DNA of 64,000 bases from Hymenobacter chitinivorans DSM 11115 (GTDB lineage Bacteria; Bacteroidota; Bacteroidia; Cytophagales; Hymenobacteraceae). Where the stretch lies: NCBI RefSeq assembly GCF_002797555.1, contig NZ_PGFA01000001.1, forward strand, positions 2,728,001 to 2,792,000, written 5' to 3'. A program made the position numbers and the translations under genes. The notes beneath the pieces were generated by a model. The model was not told the DNA's origin. It saw nothing but the letters and a program-made list of their open reading frames with translations, and did no database searches. Of the stretch, positions 54,000 through 62,018 are shown one piece after another; the first letter of the stretch is position 1; every line of letters begins with the position of its first letter.

Positions 54000-54689
54000 T
54001 TATTCGGCGCGGGCCAGGGGCGTATCCACCACGTGCTCGGACACGAACCAGACCTGCATTTCGTTGGCGCGCAACACTTCGCTGATCAACAAATCATTGG
54101 TGCCGTCGTCGCCGCTCTCATCCGCCTGCTGGGCAAAATCGTGACAGTTTTTGAGGATAATCTGGTGGGCTTCCAGCAGGCGCGAGACCTGAATGGGAGC
54201 CTCTTCCCGGTCACGGGGCGGGCGCGGGATGCTGGCTAGCTCGGCTACGTCGTGGGCCATAGCCACGGCCACGCCACCCAGAATCTGGATACGCTCGGCA
54301 ATGGTATCCACCAGCACGCTCTGCTCCTCGTAGTGCTTATCGTAGAGCAGGTGCAGCTGGTAGAACGTGGGGCCTACCACCTGCCAATGGTGTTTCTTGT
54401 AGAGGTCGCGCAGGGTAATAGTATCAGCCAACATCTGGTTGAGGTTGGCTACGCTTTGCTCGCGGGTTTTTTCATCGAGCCCAATCGGCAGGCGCTGCGA
54501 CACGGTACCGTACTTTTGCAGGGGCGCCGGGGCATGAAACTGCTGGTTGAGAATAGGCTGCACGCTGGGGCCGGCTTGGCCGTTGCCAGCGGCTTTGCCA
54601 GCAGCAACGCCATCGGCGGAGGCGGCAGATTTCTTGGGGGCCGCGGCCTTGGTGGCAGCGGGCTTCTTGGTGGTGTTGGTAGTAGCCAT
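54000..54689 (-). CDS. dps: Dps-family DNA-binding ferritin with histone-like tail
   Basis: A 229-residue Dps protein from the ATG at 54689. Residues 1-55 are Lys/Ala/Thr-rich (ATTNTTKKPAATKAAAPKKSAA), unlike the short tails of most Dps, and look like an H1-type DNA-binding extension. The ferritin core begins near 75: TLRDLYKKHHWQVVGPTFYQLHLLYDKHYEEQSVLVDTIAERI holds the ferroxidase His, Asp and Glu. Dps stores iron, consumes peroxide and compacts DNA. It is convergent with the iron permease gene and divergent from the VIT1-like gene. Confidence 0.93.
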   Translation of the reverse strand: MATTNTTKKPAATKAAAPKKSAASADGVAAGKAAGNGQAGPSVQPILNQQFHAPAPLQKYGTVSQRLPIGLDEKTREQSVANLNQMLADTITLRDLYKKHHWQVVGPTFYQLHLLYDKHYEEQSVLVDTIAERIQILGGVAVAMAHDVAELASIPRPPRDREEAPIQVSRLLEAHQIILKNCHDFAQQADESGDDGTNDLLISEVLRANEMQVWFVSEHVVDTPLARAE

Positions 54690-54866
54690 TAGTAGGTAGA
54701 GTAGCGGAAAAATGATTGGCCGCCGAGGCAGCCGCTGCAAGGCTTTACGAGTGCTGCCGCGCTAGGTTCGGGGTTTTGTTGCCGCTTCCAGGCTCAACCG
54801 TAGCTGCGGACCCAAATCCAGGCTTACCTTCAGCCCGGTATCCGGTTACTACAGCTCTTTATTTCT

Positions 54867-55577
54867 ATGGCGTCGCACGTTCACCCCCACCCCCACCCCG
54901 AAGACCACCTGACCAGCTCGGCCATGCTGCAGGACATCGTCATTGGCCTCTCCGACGGGCTGACCGTGCCCTTTGCCCTGGCCGCGGGCCTGAGCGGGGC
55001 CGTGCAGTCGTCGGCGCTGGTGATTACGGCCGGGCTGGCCGAAATCGTGGCCGGCTCCATTGCCATGGGCCTGGGCGGCTACCTGGCCGGCCGCACCGAG
55101 GTAGACCACTACGCGGCCGAGCTGGCCCGCGAGTACCGGGAAGTGCGGGAAGTGCCCGAGGTGGAGCGGGCCGAAGTGCGCGACCTGCTGGCCGAAATCG
55201 GCTTGTCGGAAACCACCCGGGAGCTGGCCGTGCGGGAACTCACCGCCGACCCCGAGCAGTGGGTAAAGTTCATGATGAAGTACGAGCTGGGCCTGGAGAA
55301 GCCCGACCCGCGGCAGGCGCCCAAAAGCGCCGCCACCATCAGCCTGGCCTACGCCGCCGGGGGCCTCATCCCGCTGAGTGCCTACTTTTTTACGGCGACG
55401 CCCACCGAGGGCCTGCTGTGGTCGGCCGTTATTACCCTGGTCTGTTTGCTGCTGTTTGGCTACCTGAAAAGCCGGCTCACCGGGCAGCCGCCCCTCACCG
55501 GGGCCCTGAAGATGGCCGGCATCGGAGCATTGGCCGCCGGGGCGGCTTTTTTCGTGGCCCGGCAGTTTAGTGAGTAA
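54867..55577 (+). CDS. VIT1/CCC1-family Fe2+/Mn2+ transporter
   Basis: A 236-residue membrane transporter. Helices: 20-60 (LQDIVIGLSDGLTVPFALAAGLSGAV), 50-75 (ALVITAGLAEIVAGSIAMGLGGYLAGRTE), 155-175 (ATISLAYAAGGLIPLSAYFF), 182-202 and 215-234. The DGLTVPFALAAGLSGA and GSIAMGLGGYLA segments are diagnostic. The linker (about 80-150) is Glu-rich, as the metal-binding domain usually is. A His-rich N-terminus (HVHPHPHPEDH) could also bind metal. It probably exports or detoxifies iron or manganese. Confidence 0.93.
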   Translation: MASHVHPHPHPEDHLTSSAMLQDIVIGLSDGLTVPFALAAGLSGAVQSSALVITAGLAEIVAGSIAMGLGGYLAGRTEVDHYAAELAREYREVREVPEVERAEVRDLLAEIGLSETTRELAVRELTADPEQWVKFMMKYELGLEKPDPRQAPKSAATISLAYAAGGLIPLSAYFFTATPTEGLLWSAVITLVCLLLFGYLKSRLTGQPPLTGALKMAGIGALAAGAAFFVARQFSE

Positions 55578-55612
55578 ATTAGCTTTCCGCCCTCGGCCGG
55601 CAGAATTTTAGT

Positions 55613-55631
55613 ACGGCCGGGGCCGTTTTTT
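55613..55631 (+). terminator. Terminator after the VIT1-like gene
   Basis: A short stem ACGGC/GCCGT with loop CGGG is followed by TTTTT. Confidence 0.55.
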
Positions 55632-55690
55632 CGCCGGCGGCCGGCGGCTAGCCGTAGCACTATTCATTTCGGTCCCTAACCTTCCCTGCC

Positions 55691-56230
55691 ATGGCCTTCC
55701 CTTTCTTCGGCGACGATAAATCGAAAATTGCGCAAATGCTGGCCACCCTGCCCCAGCAGGGCCGGGTGGAATGGATTGGTATCCGGCCGGTGCGCCGCGA
55801 GCCGCTGGTGAGTGTGCCCGAAGTGGAGGTGCTCACCGATGCCCGCCTGCAGGGCGACCATGCCCGGGTGAAAACCGGCGGCAAGCGGCAAGTGACGCTG
55901 GTGCAGCACGAGCACCTGATGGCCGTGGCGGGCTTTTTGGGTCAGCCGACGCCCGTAGACCCCGGCCGCCTACGCCGCAATCTGGTCGTCAGCGGCCTGA
56001 ATTTGCTGGCCCTGAAAAACCGGCGGGTGCAGTTCGGGGAGGAAGTTATCCTCGAAATCACCGGCGAGTGCCACCCCTGCTCCCGCATGGAGGAAGAGCT
56101 GGGACCCGGCGGCTATAACGCCATGCGGGGCCACGGCGGCCTCACGGCCCGCATCATCCGGGGCGGCCTACTACGCGTGGGCGACGCCGTGCTGGTGCTG
56201 CCCGCCGAAGCGCCGGCCGCCGACCAGTAA
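55691..56230 (+). CDS. MOSC domain protein
   Basis: A 179-residue protein consisting of a MOSC domain. It contains IGIRPVRREPLV, LQGDHARVKTGGKRQVTLVQHEHL, RRNLVVSGLNLLALKNRRVQFGEEVILEITGECHPCSRMEEEL with the conserved Cys, and RGHGGLTARIIRGG. MOSC domains handle sulfur carried on a cysteine for molybdenum-cofactor-related enzymes such as YiiM. There is no Moco enzyme adjacent. The substrate is unknown. Confidence 0.92.
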   Translation: MAFPFFGDDKSKIAQMLATLPQQGRVEWIGIRPVRREPLVSVPEVEVLTDARLQGDHARVKTGGKRQVTLVQHEHLMAVAGFLGQPTPVDPGRLRRNLVVSGLNLLALKNRRVQFGEEVILEITGECHPCSRMEEELGPGGYNAMRGHGGLTARIIRGGLLRVGDAVLVLPAEAPAADQ

Positions 56231-56314
56231 GCAAACGATTTACGGCTAACTGAATAAAAGCTGGCCCTAAGCAACGGCAAACCAACTTTTCGAATTTTCA
56301 AACGTTTTTACTTT

Positions 56315-56327
56315 TTGTTTGAAACAA
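56315..56327. promoter_or_regulatory. Putative TetR operator
   Basis: TTGTTTGAAACAA is a 13-bp perfect palindrome around a central G. It overlaps the -33 element of the TetR gene, consistent with autorepression. Confidence 0.55.
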
Positions 56328-56348
56328 TAAATAGTCAGCTTACTTTTG
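56318..56348 (+). promoter_or_regulatory. Promoter of the TetR gene
   Basis: TTTG (56318-56321), 19 bp, then TACTTTTG (56341-56348): a full match to the Bacteroidota consensus. The predicted start is almost at the ATG (56356), so the mRNA is nearly leaderless. Confidence 0.75.
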
Positions 56349-56355
56349 TCGCATC

Positions 56356-56961
56356 ATGACAGAAAAACGGGACGACAAGCGTAATCAGATTCTGCAGGCG
56401 GCGGCCCAATGCTTCAGCCGGTTCGGCTACGACAAAACCACCCTGCAGGACATCGGCGACGCGGCCCGGCTCAACAAGGCTTCGCTGTATTACTACTACA
56501 AAAACAAGGAAGACCTCTTCATTCAGGTGGTGCTGCGCGAGGCGGAGCGCTACCTGAGCGCCTTGCAAGAGCAGGTGCAGCCCCTGACCCGGGCCACCGA
56601 CAAAATCCTAGCCTACCTCACCGGCCGCCTCGACTATTACCGGCTGGTGCTGAATCTGCACCAGCTCAGCATCGAGAGCCTGCAGCGCCTGGAGCCCATG
56701 TTCGACGACGTGTACCAGGCCGTGCGCGAGCAGGAGCTGGCCTTTCTCGGCGAGCTGCTGCGGGAGGGCGTCGCCGACCGGGAGTTTCTGAAGCTACAGC
56801 CCGAGCGCGCCGCCGACGCCCTGCTGGCCGTGGCCGACGGCCTGAAGCACGAGGCCGTGCAACGCTCCCGCACCCGCTTTGCCCACGAGGTAGACTACGG
56901 CCCGGTGCAGGAGAAAATGACCTACACCCTGACGCTGCTGCTCAACGGCCTGCGGAAGTAG
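56356..56961 (+). CDS. TetR/AcrR-family transcriptional regulator
   Basis: A 201-residue regulator. The HTH is residues 10-55 (RNQILQAAAQCFSRFGYDKTTLQDIGDAARLNKASLYYYYKNKEDLFIQVV). The C-terminal helical ligand domain shows no assignable pocket. It carries an upstream palindrome at its own promoter. Target genes are not evident; the flanking MOSC and sulfurtransferase genes are candidates. Confidence 0.94.
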   Translation: MTEKRDDKRNQILQAAAQCFSRFGYDKTTLQDIGDAARLNKASLYYYYKNKEDLFIQVVLREAERYLSALQEQVQPLTRATDKILAYLTGRLDYYRLVLNLHQLSIESLQRLEPMFDDVYQAVREQELAFLGELLREGVADREFLKLQPERAADALLAVADGLKHEAVQRSRTRFAHEVDYGPVQEKMTYTLTLLLNGLRK

Positions 56962-56967
56962 ATGGTA

Positions 56968-57063
56968 GTTGTTCGTTGTCAGTTGTTAGGACAGAAAACA
57001 AACAACTGACAACTGACAACTGACAACGAACAACTGACAACGAACAACTGACAACTGACAACT
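56968..57063. repeat. Heptamer-type repeat (AACTGAC family)
   Basis: The left word GTTGTTCGTTGTCAGTTGTT is inverted relative to a right block containing AACTGACAACTGACAACTGA and two GACAACGAACAACT words. The region is made almost wholly of permuted AACTGAC/AACGAAC units. It lies between the convergent TetR and sulfurtransferase genes and probably folds into a hairpin. Confidence 0.85.
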
Positions 57064-57065
57064 CC

Positions 57066-57908
57066 CTACTCCTCTCCGGTGGCTTGGGGGAAGTCGTTGC
57101 GGGACCATTCGCTCCAGGAGCCCACGTAGAGGCGGGGAATGGGCAGGCCGGCCTGGTCGAAGGCCAGCAGAGTGTGGCAGGCCGTGACGCCCGAGCCGCA
57201 GTGCACAATGACCTGCTCCGGGGTGCGGGCACTCAGTACCTGTTCGTATTTCTGGCGCAGCTCGGCCGCGGGCAAGTACCGCCCCGCTTCGTCAAGGTTG
57301 CCGGCGAAAGGCACGTTGACGGCCCCGGGAATGTGGCCGGCCACCAAGTCGATGGGCTCGGTTTCGCCGCGGTAGCGCGGGGCCTCGCGCACGTCGATAA
57401 TCAGGGCCGAGCCGGTTTCGGAAGCTTCCCGGACTTTATCGGTGGGCGCCAGCGGCAGCTGCCAACCCGTGACCGGGTAGGGCGCCACGGGGTTGGCCTG
57501 CTCGGCAGCAGCGGTAGGTTCGAAGCCGGCGGCCAGGGCGGCGGGCAGGCCCCCATCCAGCACCTGCACGGCCGCGTGGCCGGCGCTGCGCAGCATCCAC
57601 CAGGTGCGGGCCGCGGCGTTGGCCCCGCTTTTATCGTCGTACACCACCACGGGCGTCTCGGGCGTAATGCCCAGGCAGCCCAGCAGGTGGGCAAAGTCCT
57701 TGACCGGGGGCAGCGGATGCCGGCCGCCCTGGGCCGCATCGGCGGTGGGCCGGGCCAGGTCCTGCTCCAGATCCACGAACAGGGCACCGGGCAGGTGGGC
57801 CGCCTGGTAGCGGGCCCGGGCCTCGGGCCCCGAGCGGGCATCGAGCAGAACAAGAGTTTCGGAAGCCTGGCGCTGGCGGAGTTCGGGGGCAGAAATCAGG
57901 GGCTGCAT
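57066..57908 (-). CDS. sseA: Sulfurtransferase (thiosulfate/3-mercaptopyruvate type)
   Basis: A 280-residue two-domain rhodanese. The N-terminal domain has VLLDARSGPEARARYQAAHLPGALFVDLEQDLA. The C-terminal active-site loop is VHCGSGVTACHTLLAF, with Cys in CGSGVT, which matches 3-mercaptopyruvate sulfurtransferases rather than thiosulfate-specific CRKGVT enzymes. It moves sulfane sulfur to thiols or cyanide. The ATG at 57908 gives a normal N-terminus (MQPLISAPEL). Confidence 0.93.
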   Translation of the reverse strand: MQPLISAPELRQRQASETLVLLDARSGPEARARYQAAHLPGALFVDLEQDLARPTADAAQGGRHPLPPVKDFAHLLGCLGITPETPVVVYDDKSGANAAARTWWMLRSAGHAAVQVLDGGLPAALAAGFEPTAAAEQANPVAPYPVTGWQLPLAPTDKVREASETGSALIIDVREAPRYRGETEPIDLVAGHIPGAVNVPFAGNLDEAGRYLPAAELRQKYEQVLSARTPEQVIVHCGSGVTACHTLLAFDQAGLPIPRLYVGSWSEWSRNDFPQATGEE

Positions 57909-58070
57909 GCGGGGAAAACGAGAGTGGGAAGAGCAGTAGCCGCGGAGCACGGCCGCGGGCCGGGGCACAAGATAGATGTTGCCGGCAATTCTACACTGCG
58001 CCTCGCTCGGCCTTTTTCCCGGCCTACCACCCGCCGGCGGACCAAACCGGCCACGGGGCTAAGCGCGGGC

Positions 58071-58841
58071 TTAGTCGGGCTGGGACGGCACCGACTCGGG
58101 CCGGGGCGTGGAGGCGCGGTGGGCCAGCTTGTACATCACGCTCAGCACCAGGTTATTTTTGGCCGACGTGCTCAGGGGCGTCAGCTGGCCCTGTTGCAGG
58201 CGGGGCTGGCTGTAGTTGGCCTGCCGGAGCCAGCCCAGCTGCAGGTTCAGGTGGGCGCTAAACTGGTAGCCCAGGCCGGCGTACACGCGGTTCCGCTCAA
58301 ATACGGGCCCCTTAGGATTCAGGAAAATCTCGTCGTAGACCGATAGGAAGGCGGTGTGGTCGGTGATGGTGCGCTTGTTCAGGGGCAGAAAGGCGTTGAG
58401 CCGATAGCGCAGGCGCTGCCGAAACGCGGTGCTGTCCTCGGCCTTGTAGGTCAGCCAGCGTTGCTCTATCCGGTAGCGGTGCTCCAGCTTGAGGCGACTC
58501 AGAAACTGGTTGATGACCAGCTGCTGCCACAGGCGCTTTTCCACGTTGATGGGCCCCGGCGCGGCAAAGGTGCCGTAGCGCCCCCCACCCAGCAGCACGG
58601 TGAAGTTCTTGTCCAGATCGTAGCTCAGGCCGCCCTTGAGCTCGTTGTAGAAGTACTGCCGAAACAAACCATTGGAACGGGCCTGCACTTCCACGTAGCC
58701 CCCCCACTTTTTCTCCACGCTGCCCGGCAGCACGAGCGTGCCGATGTACCAGTTGCCCCAGGTACCGGGCGTTTGGGCACGGGCGGTGTGGTGGCTGACT
58801 AGGCCCCCGAGGGCCGCTACTACGCACAGGGCTTTGTTCAT
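58071..58841 (-). CDS. DUF2490 outer-membrane beta-barrel protein
   Basis: A 256-residue protein from the ATG at 58841, with a signal peptide ending TARAQ. The barrel strands alternate as in DUF2490 proteins: GNWYIGTLVLPG, KWGGYVEVQARSN, NELKGGLSYDL, KLEHRYRIEQRW, FRQRLRYRLNAFLPLN, VYAGLGYQFSAHLNLQLGWL, and a C-terminal NNLVLSVMYKL. Role unknown; it may be a pore or scaffold. Confidence 0.88.
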   Translation of the reverse strand: MNKALCVVAALGGLVSHHTARAQTPGTWGNWYIGTLVLPGSVEKKWGGYVEVQARSNGLFRQYFYNELKGGLSYDLDKNFTVLLGGGRYGTFAAPGPINVEKRLWQQLVINQFLSRLKLEHRYRIEQRWLTYKAEDSTAFRQRLRYRLNAFLPLNKRTITDHTAFLSVYDEIFLNPKGPVFERNRVYAGLGYQFSAHLNLQLGWLRQANYSQPRLQQGQLTPLSTSAKNNLVLSVMYKLAHRASTPRPESVPSQPD

Positions 58842-58927
58842 CGGGCAGGAGGTGGTTAAGCCGCGAAGGTAAGCCCCGAACCCGGAAACCCGCATACCGC
58901 GCCCCGGATTACCCAGATTGCCTCGCC

Positions 58928-59563
58928 CTACTGCCCGAGCCGGTCCACGTCGGTCAGCTCGCCTTTGTTGAGCATGATGCGCAGGTCGAGGTTGGTCAGC
59001 GGGAAGGACTCCTGGGCGTAGCGCTCCGGGAAGTTGAGCTGCTGGAGCGGGTGGGCGTCGTCGGTGACGTACTCATTGGCCACCAGCTCCACCCCGTTGC
59101 CCTGGGCGCCCACCACTTTCAGCAGGGAATACTGGGCGTGGCCGGTGCTGTCGGCGCTACGGATGGTGTAGACGTCGCCCACCTGGGGTGCGGCCACGTA
59201 GGCAGCAGTGTCGCGCTCATCCTGGTTGTTGGCCAGCAGGCCCCATCCGAGGCCGGCCCCCAGCACCGCCAGCCCCGACCACTGCCACCACGGGGCCCGG
59301 GTTTCCTTTTTCAGGCGGCGCAGCGCCTGCTGTACTTCCCCGGCCCCGGGGGGCAGCTCACTGGCTTCCCAGGCGCCGCCGCAGCGCGTGCACTGGGCCA
59401 CGGCGGGCTTGGTGTAGGGCAGCAGCGGTATCCAGTACACGTGCAGGTAGCGGCTAAACACGCTCAGCCGCATAGCCCGGGGCGTGGTGCAGGCCGGACA
59501 AGCCAACTCGGGCTCAGCTCCCACCGTGCGCACGAGGGAGCCATTGGTACCGTAGATAATCAT
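58928..59563 (-). CDS. Zinc-ribbon membrane protein, unknown function
   Basis: A 211-residue protein from the ATG at 59563. It has two CxxC pairs (ACPACTT near 22 and QCTRCGG near 58), an N-terminal zinc ribbon interrupted by a hydrophobic helix-like stretch (LSVFSRYLHVYWIPLLPY), and a membrane helix near 88-105 (WSGLAVLGAGLGWGLLA). The periplasmic part ends in a beta-rich domain. Similar zinc-ribbon proteins are common in Bacteroidota; the function is unknown. Confidence 0.78.
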   Translation of the reverse strand: MIIYGTNGSLVRTVGAEPELACPACTTPRAMRLSVFSRYLHVYWIPLLPYTKPAVAQCTRCGGAWEASELPPGAGEVQQALRRLKKETRAPWWQWSGLAVLGAGLGWGLLANNQDERDTAAYVAAPQVGDVYTIRSADSTGHAQYSLLKVVGAQGNGVELVANEYVTDDAHPLQQLNFPERYAQESFPLTNLDLRIMLNKGELTDVDRLGQ

Positions 59564-59815
59564 CAGGCGGGAAGAAGTGAAAGCAGGGGCAATTAACCGG
59601 CTGGCGGAAGCGCAAAGGTAACAGCGCACCGAGCTTTCCGGCGCCTAACTCGCCAGCCGCGCTGCCAGTCAGCACCGGCGGTGGCCACCTGGTTCTTTGG
59701 ATTGTATAGCAACCCGTTTGAATCGTTTTTTTATTCCACCCCGGCCGGCCTGACCTTTACCCAAGCAATATGATACTCCGTAAGCCCTTGTACCATTGAG
59801 CAATAACACAACGCT

Positions 59816-60229
59816 ATGAGCTACCAAGAACAACCGCTGCCCGCGCCGCAGGGCGCTACGCAAGCCCCGGCCGCCAATTTCACCGGCCTTGCCTGGGTTA
59901 AAATGCTGGTCGGGGCCGGCAACCCGACCGACTGCACCGTGGGCGAAGTAACCTTCGAGGCCGGGGCCCGCAACAACTGGCACTCCCACCCCAGCGGCCA
60001 GATTCTGGTCGTGACGGCCGGGGCGGGCTACTACCAGGAGCAGGGCCAGCCGGCCCGCCTGCTCCACCCCGGCGAGGCAGTGAGCATTGCCCCCGGCGTG
60101 GTGCACTGGCACGGGGCCACGGCCAGCAGCCGCTTTACCCACCTGGCCATCAACCCCGGCATTAGTCAGGGCGTGGCCACCTGGGGCGCCCCGGTTACCG
60201 AGGCCGAATACCAGGCCGCTCACGCATAA
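59816..60229 (+). CDS. Cupin-domain protein
   Basis: A 137-residue single cupin. Motif 1 is FEAGARNNWHSHPSGQILVVTAGAG and motif 2 is LHPGEAVSIAPGVVHWHGA; the three His and one Glu/Gln positions give a likely metal site. It is close to the cupin encoded at 61383, which shares WHSHP/WHTHP and VTEAEY/VTEQEY. Such cupins accompany carboxymuconolactone decarboxylase-like enzymes, but none is adjacent. Enzyme activity is not assignable. Confidence 0.9.
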   Translation: MSYQEQPLPAPQGATQAPAANFTGLAWVKMLVGAGNPTDCTVGEVTFEAGARNNWHSHPSGQILVVTAGAGYYQEQGQPARLLHPGEAVSIAPGVVHWHGATASSRFTHLAINPGISQGVATWGAPVTEAEYQAAHA

Positions 60230-60282
60230 GCGGCCCTGGTGGCTTAATTACTGGGTTTACAGCCACTACTAAACTTCTTCTC

Positions 60283-60693
60283 ATGCAAACCAAAGTACTT
60301 CCCCTCCTCATTCTCATGCTGGCGGCCGGCCTGCTGACGTTGCTGGCCAACGGCCGCGCCGCGGCGCAAGTCCCGTCGAGCGGTCAGCTGGTGCGGCTAG
60401 CCAAGCTCGAAATTCATCCGGCCGAATTGGAACGCTACCGAGCTGCCCTGAAAGAGGAAATCGAGAATTCTCTACGGCTGGAGCCCGGGGTGCTGACGCT
60501 CTACGCCGTAGCAGAAAAGGCTAACCCAACCCGAATTACCATTCTGGAAATATACGCCAGCCACGAGGCCTACCAAGCGCATCTGCTGACCCCGCATTTT
60601 CGGAAGTACAAGAACGGGACCCAGGCAATGGTGAAGTCCCTGGAGCTGGTCGAAACCGACCCTTTAGTGCCTGCCGTGCAGGTGAAGCAGTAG
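60283..60693 (+). CDS. Exported antibiotic biosynthesis monooxygenase-like protein
   Basis: A 136-residue protein with a signal peptide (VLPLLILMLAAGLLTLLANGRAAAQ), unusual for this family. The mature part follows the ABM ferredoxin-like fold: LVRLAKLEIHPAELERYRAALKEEIENSLRLEPGVLTLYAV, then RITILEIYASHEAYQAHLLTPHFRKY. Family members are small monooxygenases or quinol-binding proteins. The export signal suggests a periplasmic role with the neighbouring exported cupin. Confidence 0.88.
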   Translation: MQTKVLPLLILMLAAGLLTLLANGRAAAQVPSSGQLVRLAKLEIHPAELERYRAALKEEIENSLRLEPGVLTLYAVAEKANPTRITILEIYASHEAYQAHLLTPHFRKYKNGTQAMVKSLELVETDPLVPAVQVKQ

Positions 60694-60764
60694 CAACATT
60701 CGCTCTCCGCCGGAGCCCCCGATTTTCCTACCCCGCTTTTGCCCAGTAGTACGCCCTACAGCAT

Positions 60765-61337
60765 ATGAAAACCCAACCCCGAAGCATTTTCGAGCGGGAG
60801 CTGGCCGGCGAGGTCATTTCCCTCGACGACCCGGAATACCCGCTGATTTACGCCATCATCCGCAAGGCCATCCGGCTTACCTCCGAGCTAAATGCCCTGA
60901 CGGTGGAAAGCAACGAGCAAGTCAACCGCGTGTTCAGCGAGCTGATCAACAAGCCCGTGGACGAGACCTTCTTCTTTATTCCGCCCTTTTACACCGACTT
61001 CGGCCACAACATCCGCATTGGCCGCCACGTCTTCGTCAACCACGCCTGCACCTTCATGGACCGGGGCGGCATCACGCTGGAAGACAATGTGCTGGTAGGC
61101 CCCAAGGTGAACCTGATTACCACCAACCACCCCACCGAGCCCGGGCAGCGGCGCAGCACTATTTCTTTGCCCATCGTGCTCAAGCAAGGGGCTTGGCTCG
61201 GGGCCAACGTGACGGTGATGCCGGGCGTGACCATCGGCGAAAACGCCATTGTGGGGGCCGGGGCCGTTGTCACCAAAGACGTGGCGGCCAATACCATTGT
61301 GGCCGGCGTCCCGGCCCGGGTGGTCAAGCACTTATGA
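60765..61337 (+). CDS. Sugar O-acetyltransferase (hexapeptide-repeat)
   Basis: A 190-residue acyltransferase of the LbH superfamily, maltose/galactoside acetyltransferase type. Residues 70-180 form the left-handed helix: FYTDFGHNIRIGRHVFVNHACTFMDRGGITLEDNVLVGPKVNLITTNHPTEP, with the catalytic His. The C-terminal coils are WLGANVTVMPGVTIGENAIVGAGAVVTKDVAANTIVAGVPARV. It transfers acetyl from CoA to a sugar-like acceptor. Acceptor unknown. Confidence 0.92.
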   Translation: MKTQPRSIFERELAGEVISLDDPEYPLIYAIIRKAIRLTSELNALTVESNEQVNRVFSELINKPVDETFFFIPPFYTDFGHNIRIGRHVFVNHACTFMDRGGITLEDNVLVGPKVNLITTNHPTEPGQRRSTISLPIVLKQGAWLGANVTVMPGVTIGENAIVGAGAVVTKDVAANTIVAGVPARVVKHL

Positions 61338-61382
61338 TTGTCGGCATCCCGGCGGCTTCTTTTCACTTTTTATCCTTTCGCC

Positions 61383-62018
61383 ATGAAGCGTATTGCACTG
61401 GCTGCGGCCACCCTGGCCGTGGGCTTGGGCCTGGCCAATTTTGCCCAGCCTACGTCCCAATCGTCGGCTCCACCCCAGGCCGCCCCGGCGGCCGGCTCCA
61501 TCTTTCCGAAGGGGGAGCGGGGCCCGGCCCAGACTTTTACCGGCACGGTGTACGTCTACCCCCTGGTCCGAGACGAGCCGGCCTTTAACTGCGTGAGCAG
61601 TAGCGTCACGTTCGAGCCCGGAGCCCGCTCCCACTGGCATACCCACCCGGCCGGCCAGATTCTGATGGTCACGGCCGGGGTGGGCTACTACCAGGAAAAA
61701 GGCCAGCCCATCCGGCTCCTGCGGCAGGGCGACGTGGTGAAGGCCCAGCCCGGCGTAGACCATTGGCACGGCGCCTCGCCCCAGCAGAGCCTAACTCATA
61801 TTGCCCTCAACGTCAACACCGAAAAGGGCGTGGTGAGCTGGGGCCGGGCCGTCACCGAGCAGGAATACAACAGCTATAAGTGGCGCGGCGGCAACAACCC
61901 GCACTGGGCGGGGCGCCATTTTCTTCCCGACGAAAATGAAACCCCAGCTCCCGGCAGCTGTTATAGGCTCTCACCAACGGCGCCGGCTGACCCAGGCGCC
62001 ACGCTACCCGATGCCTGA
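61383..62018 (+). CDS. Exported cupin-domain protein, extended C-terminus
   Basis: A 211-residue protein from the ATG at 61383, with a signal peptide ending ANFAQ. The cupin core (about residues 50-160) has [25 protein letters not shown] and [19 protein letters not shown], and is a paralogue of the protein encoded at 59816. After [10 protein letters not shown], where the paralogue stops, about 36 further residues continue with no homology and run over the start of the AraC gene. A lost stop codon or a sequencing difference could explain this. Confidence 0.85.
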   Translation: MKRIALAAATLAVGLGLANFAQPTSQSSAPPQAAPAAGSIFPKGERGPAQTFTGTVYVYPLVRDEPAFNCVSSSVTFEPGARSHWHTHPAGQILMVTAGVGYYQEKGQPIRLLRQGDVVKAQPGVDHWHGASPQQSLTHIALNVNTEKGVVSWGRAVTEQEYNSYKWRGGNNPHWAGRHFLPDENETPAPGSCYRLSPTAPADPGATLPDA

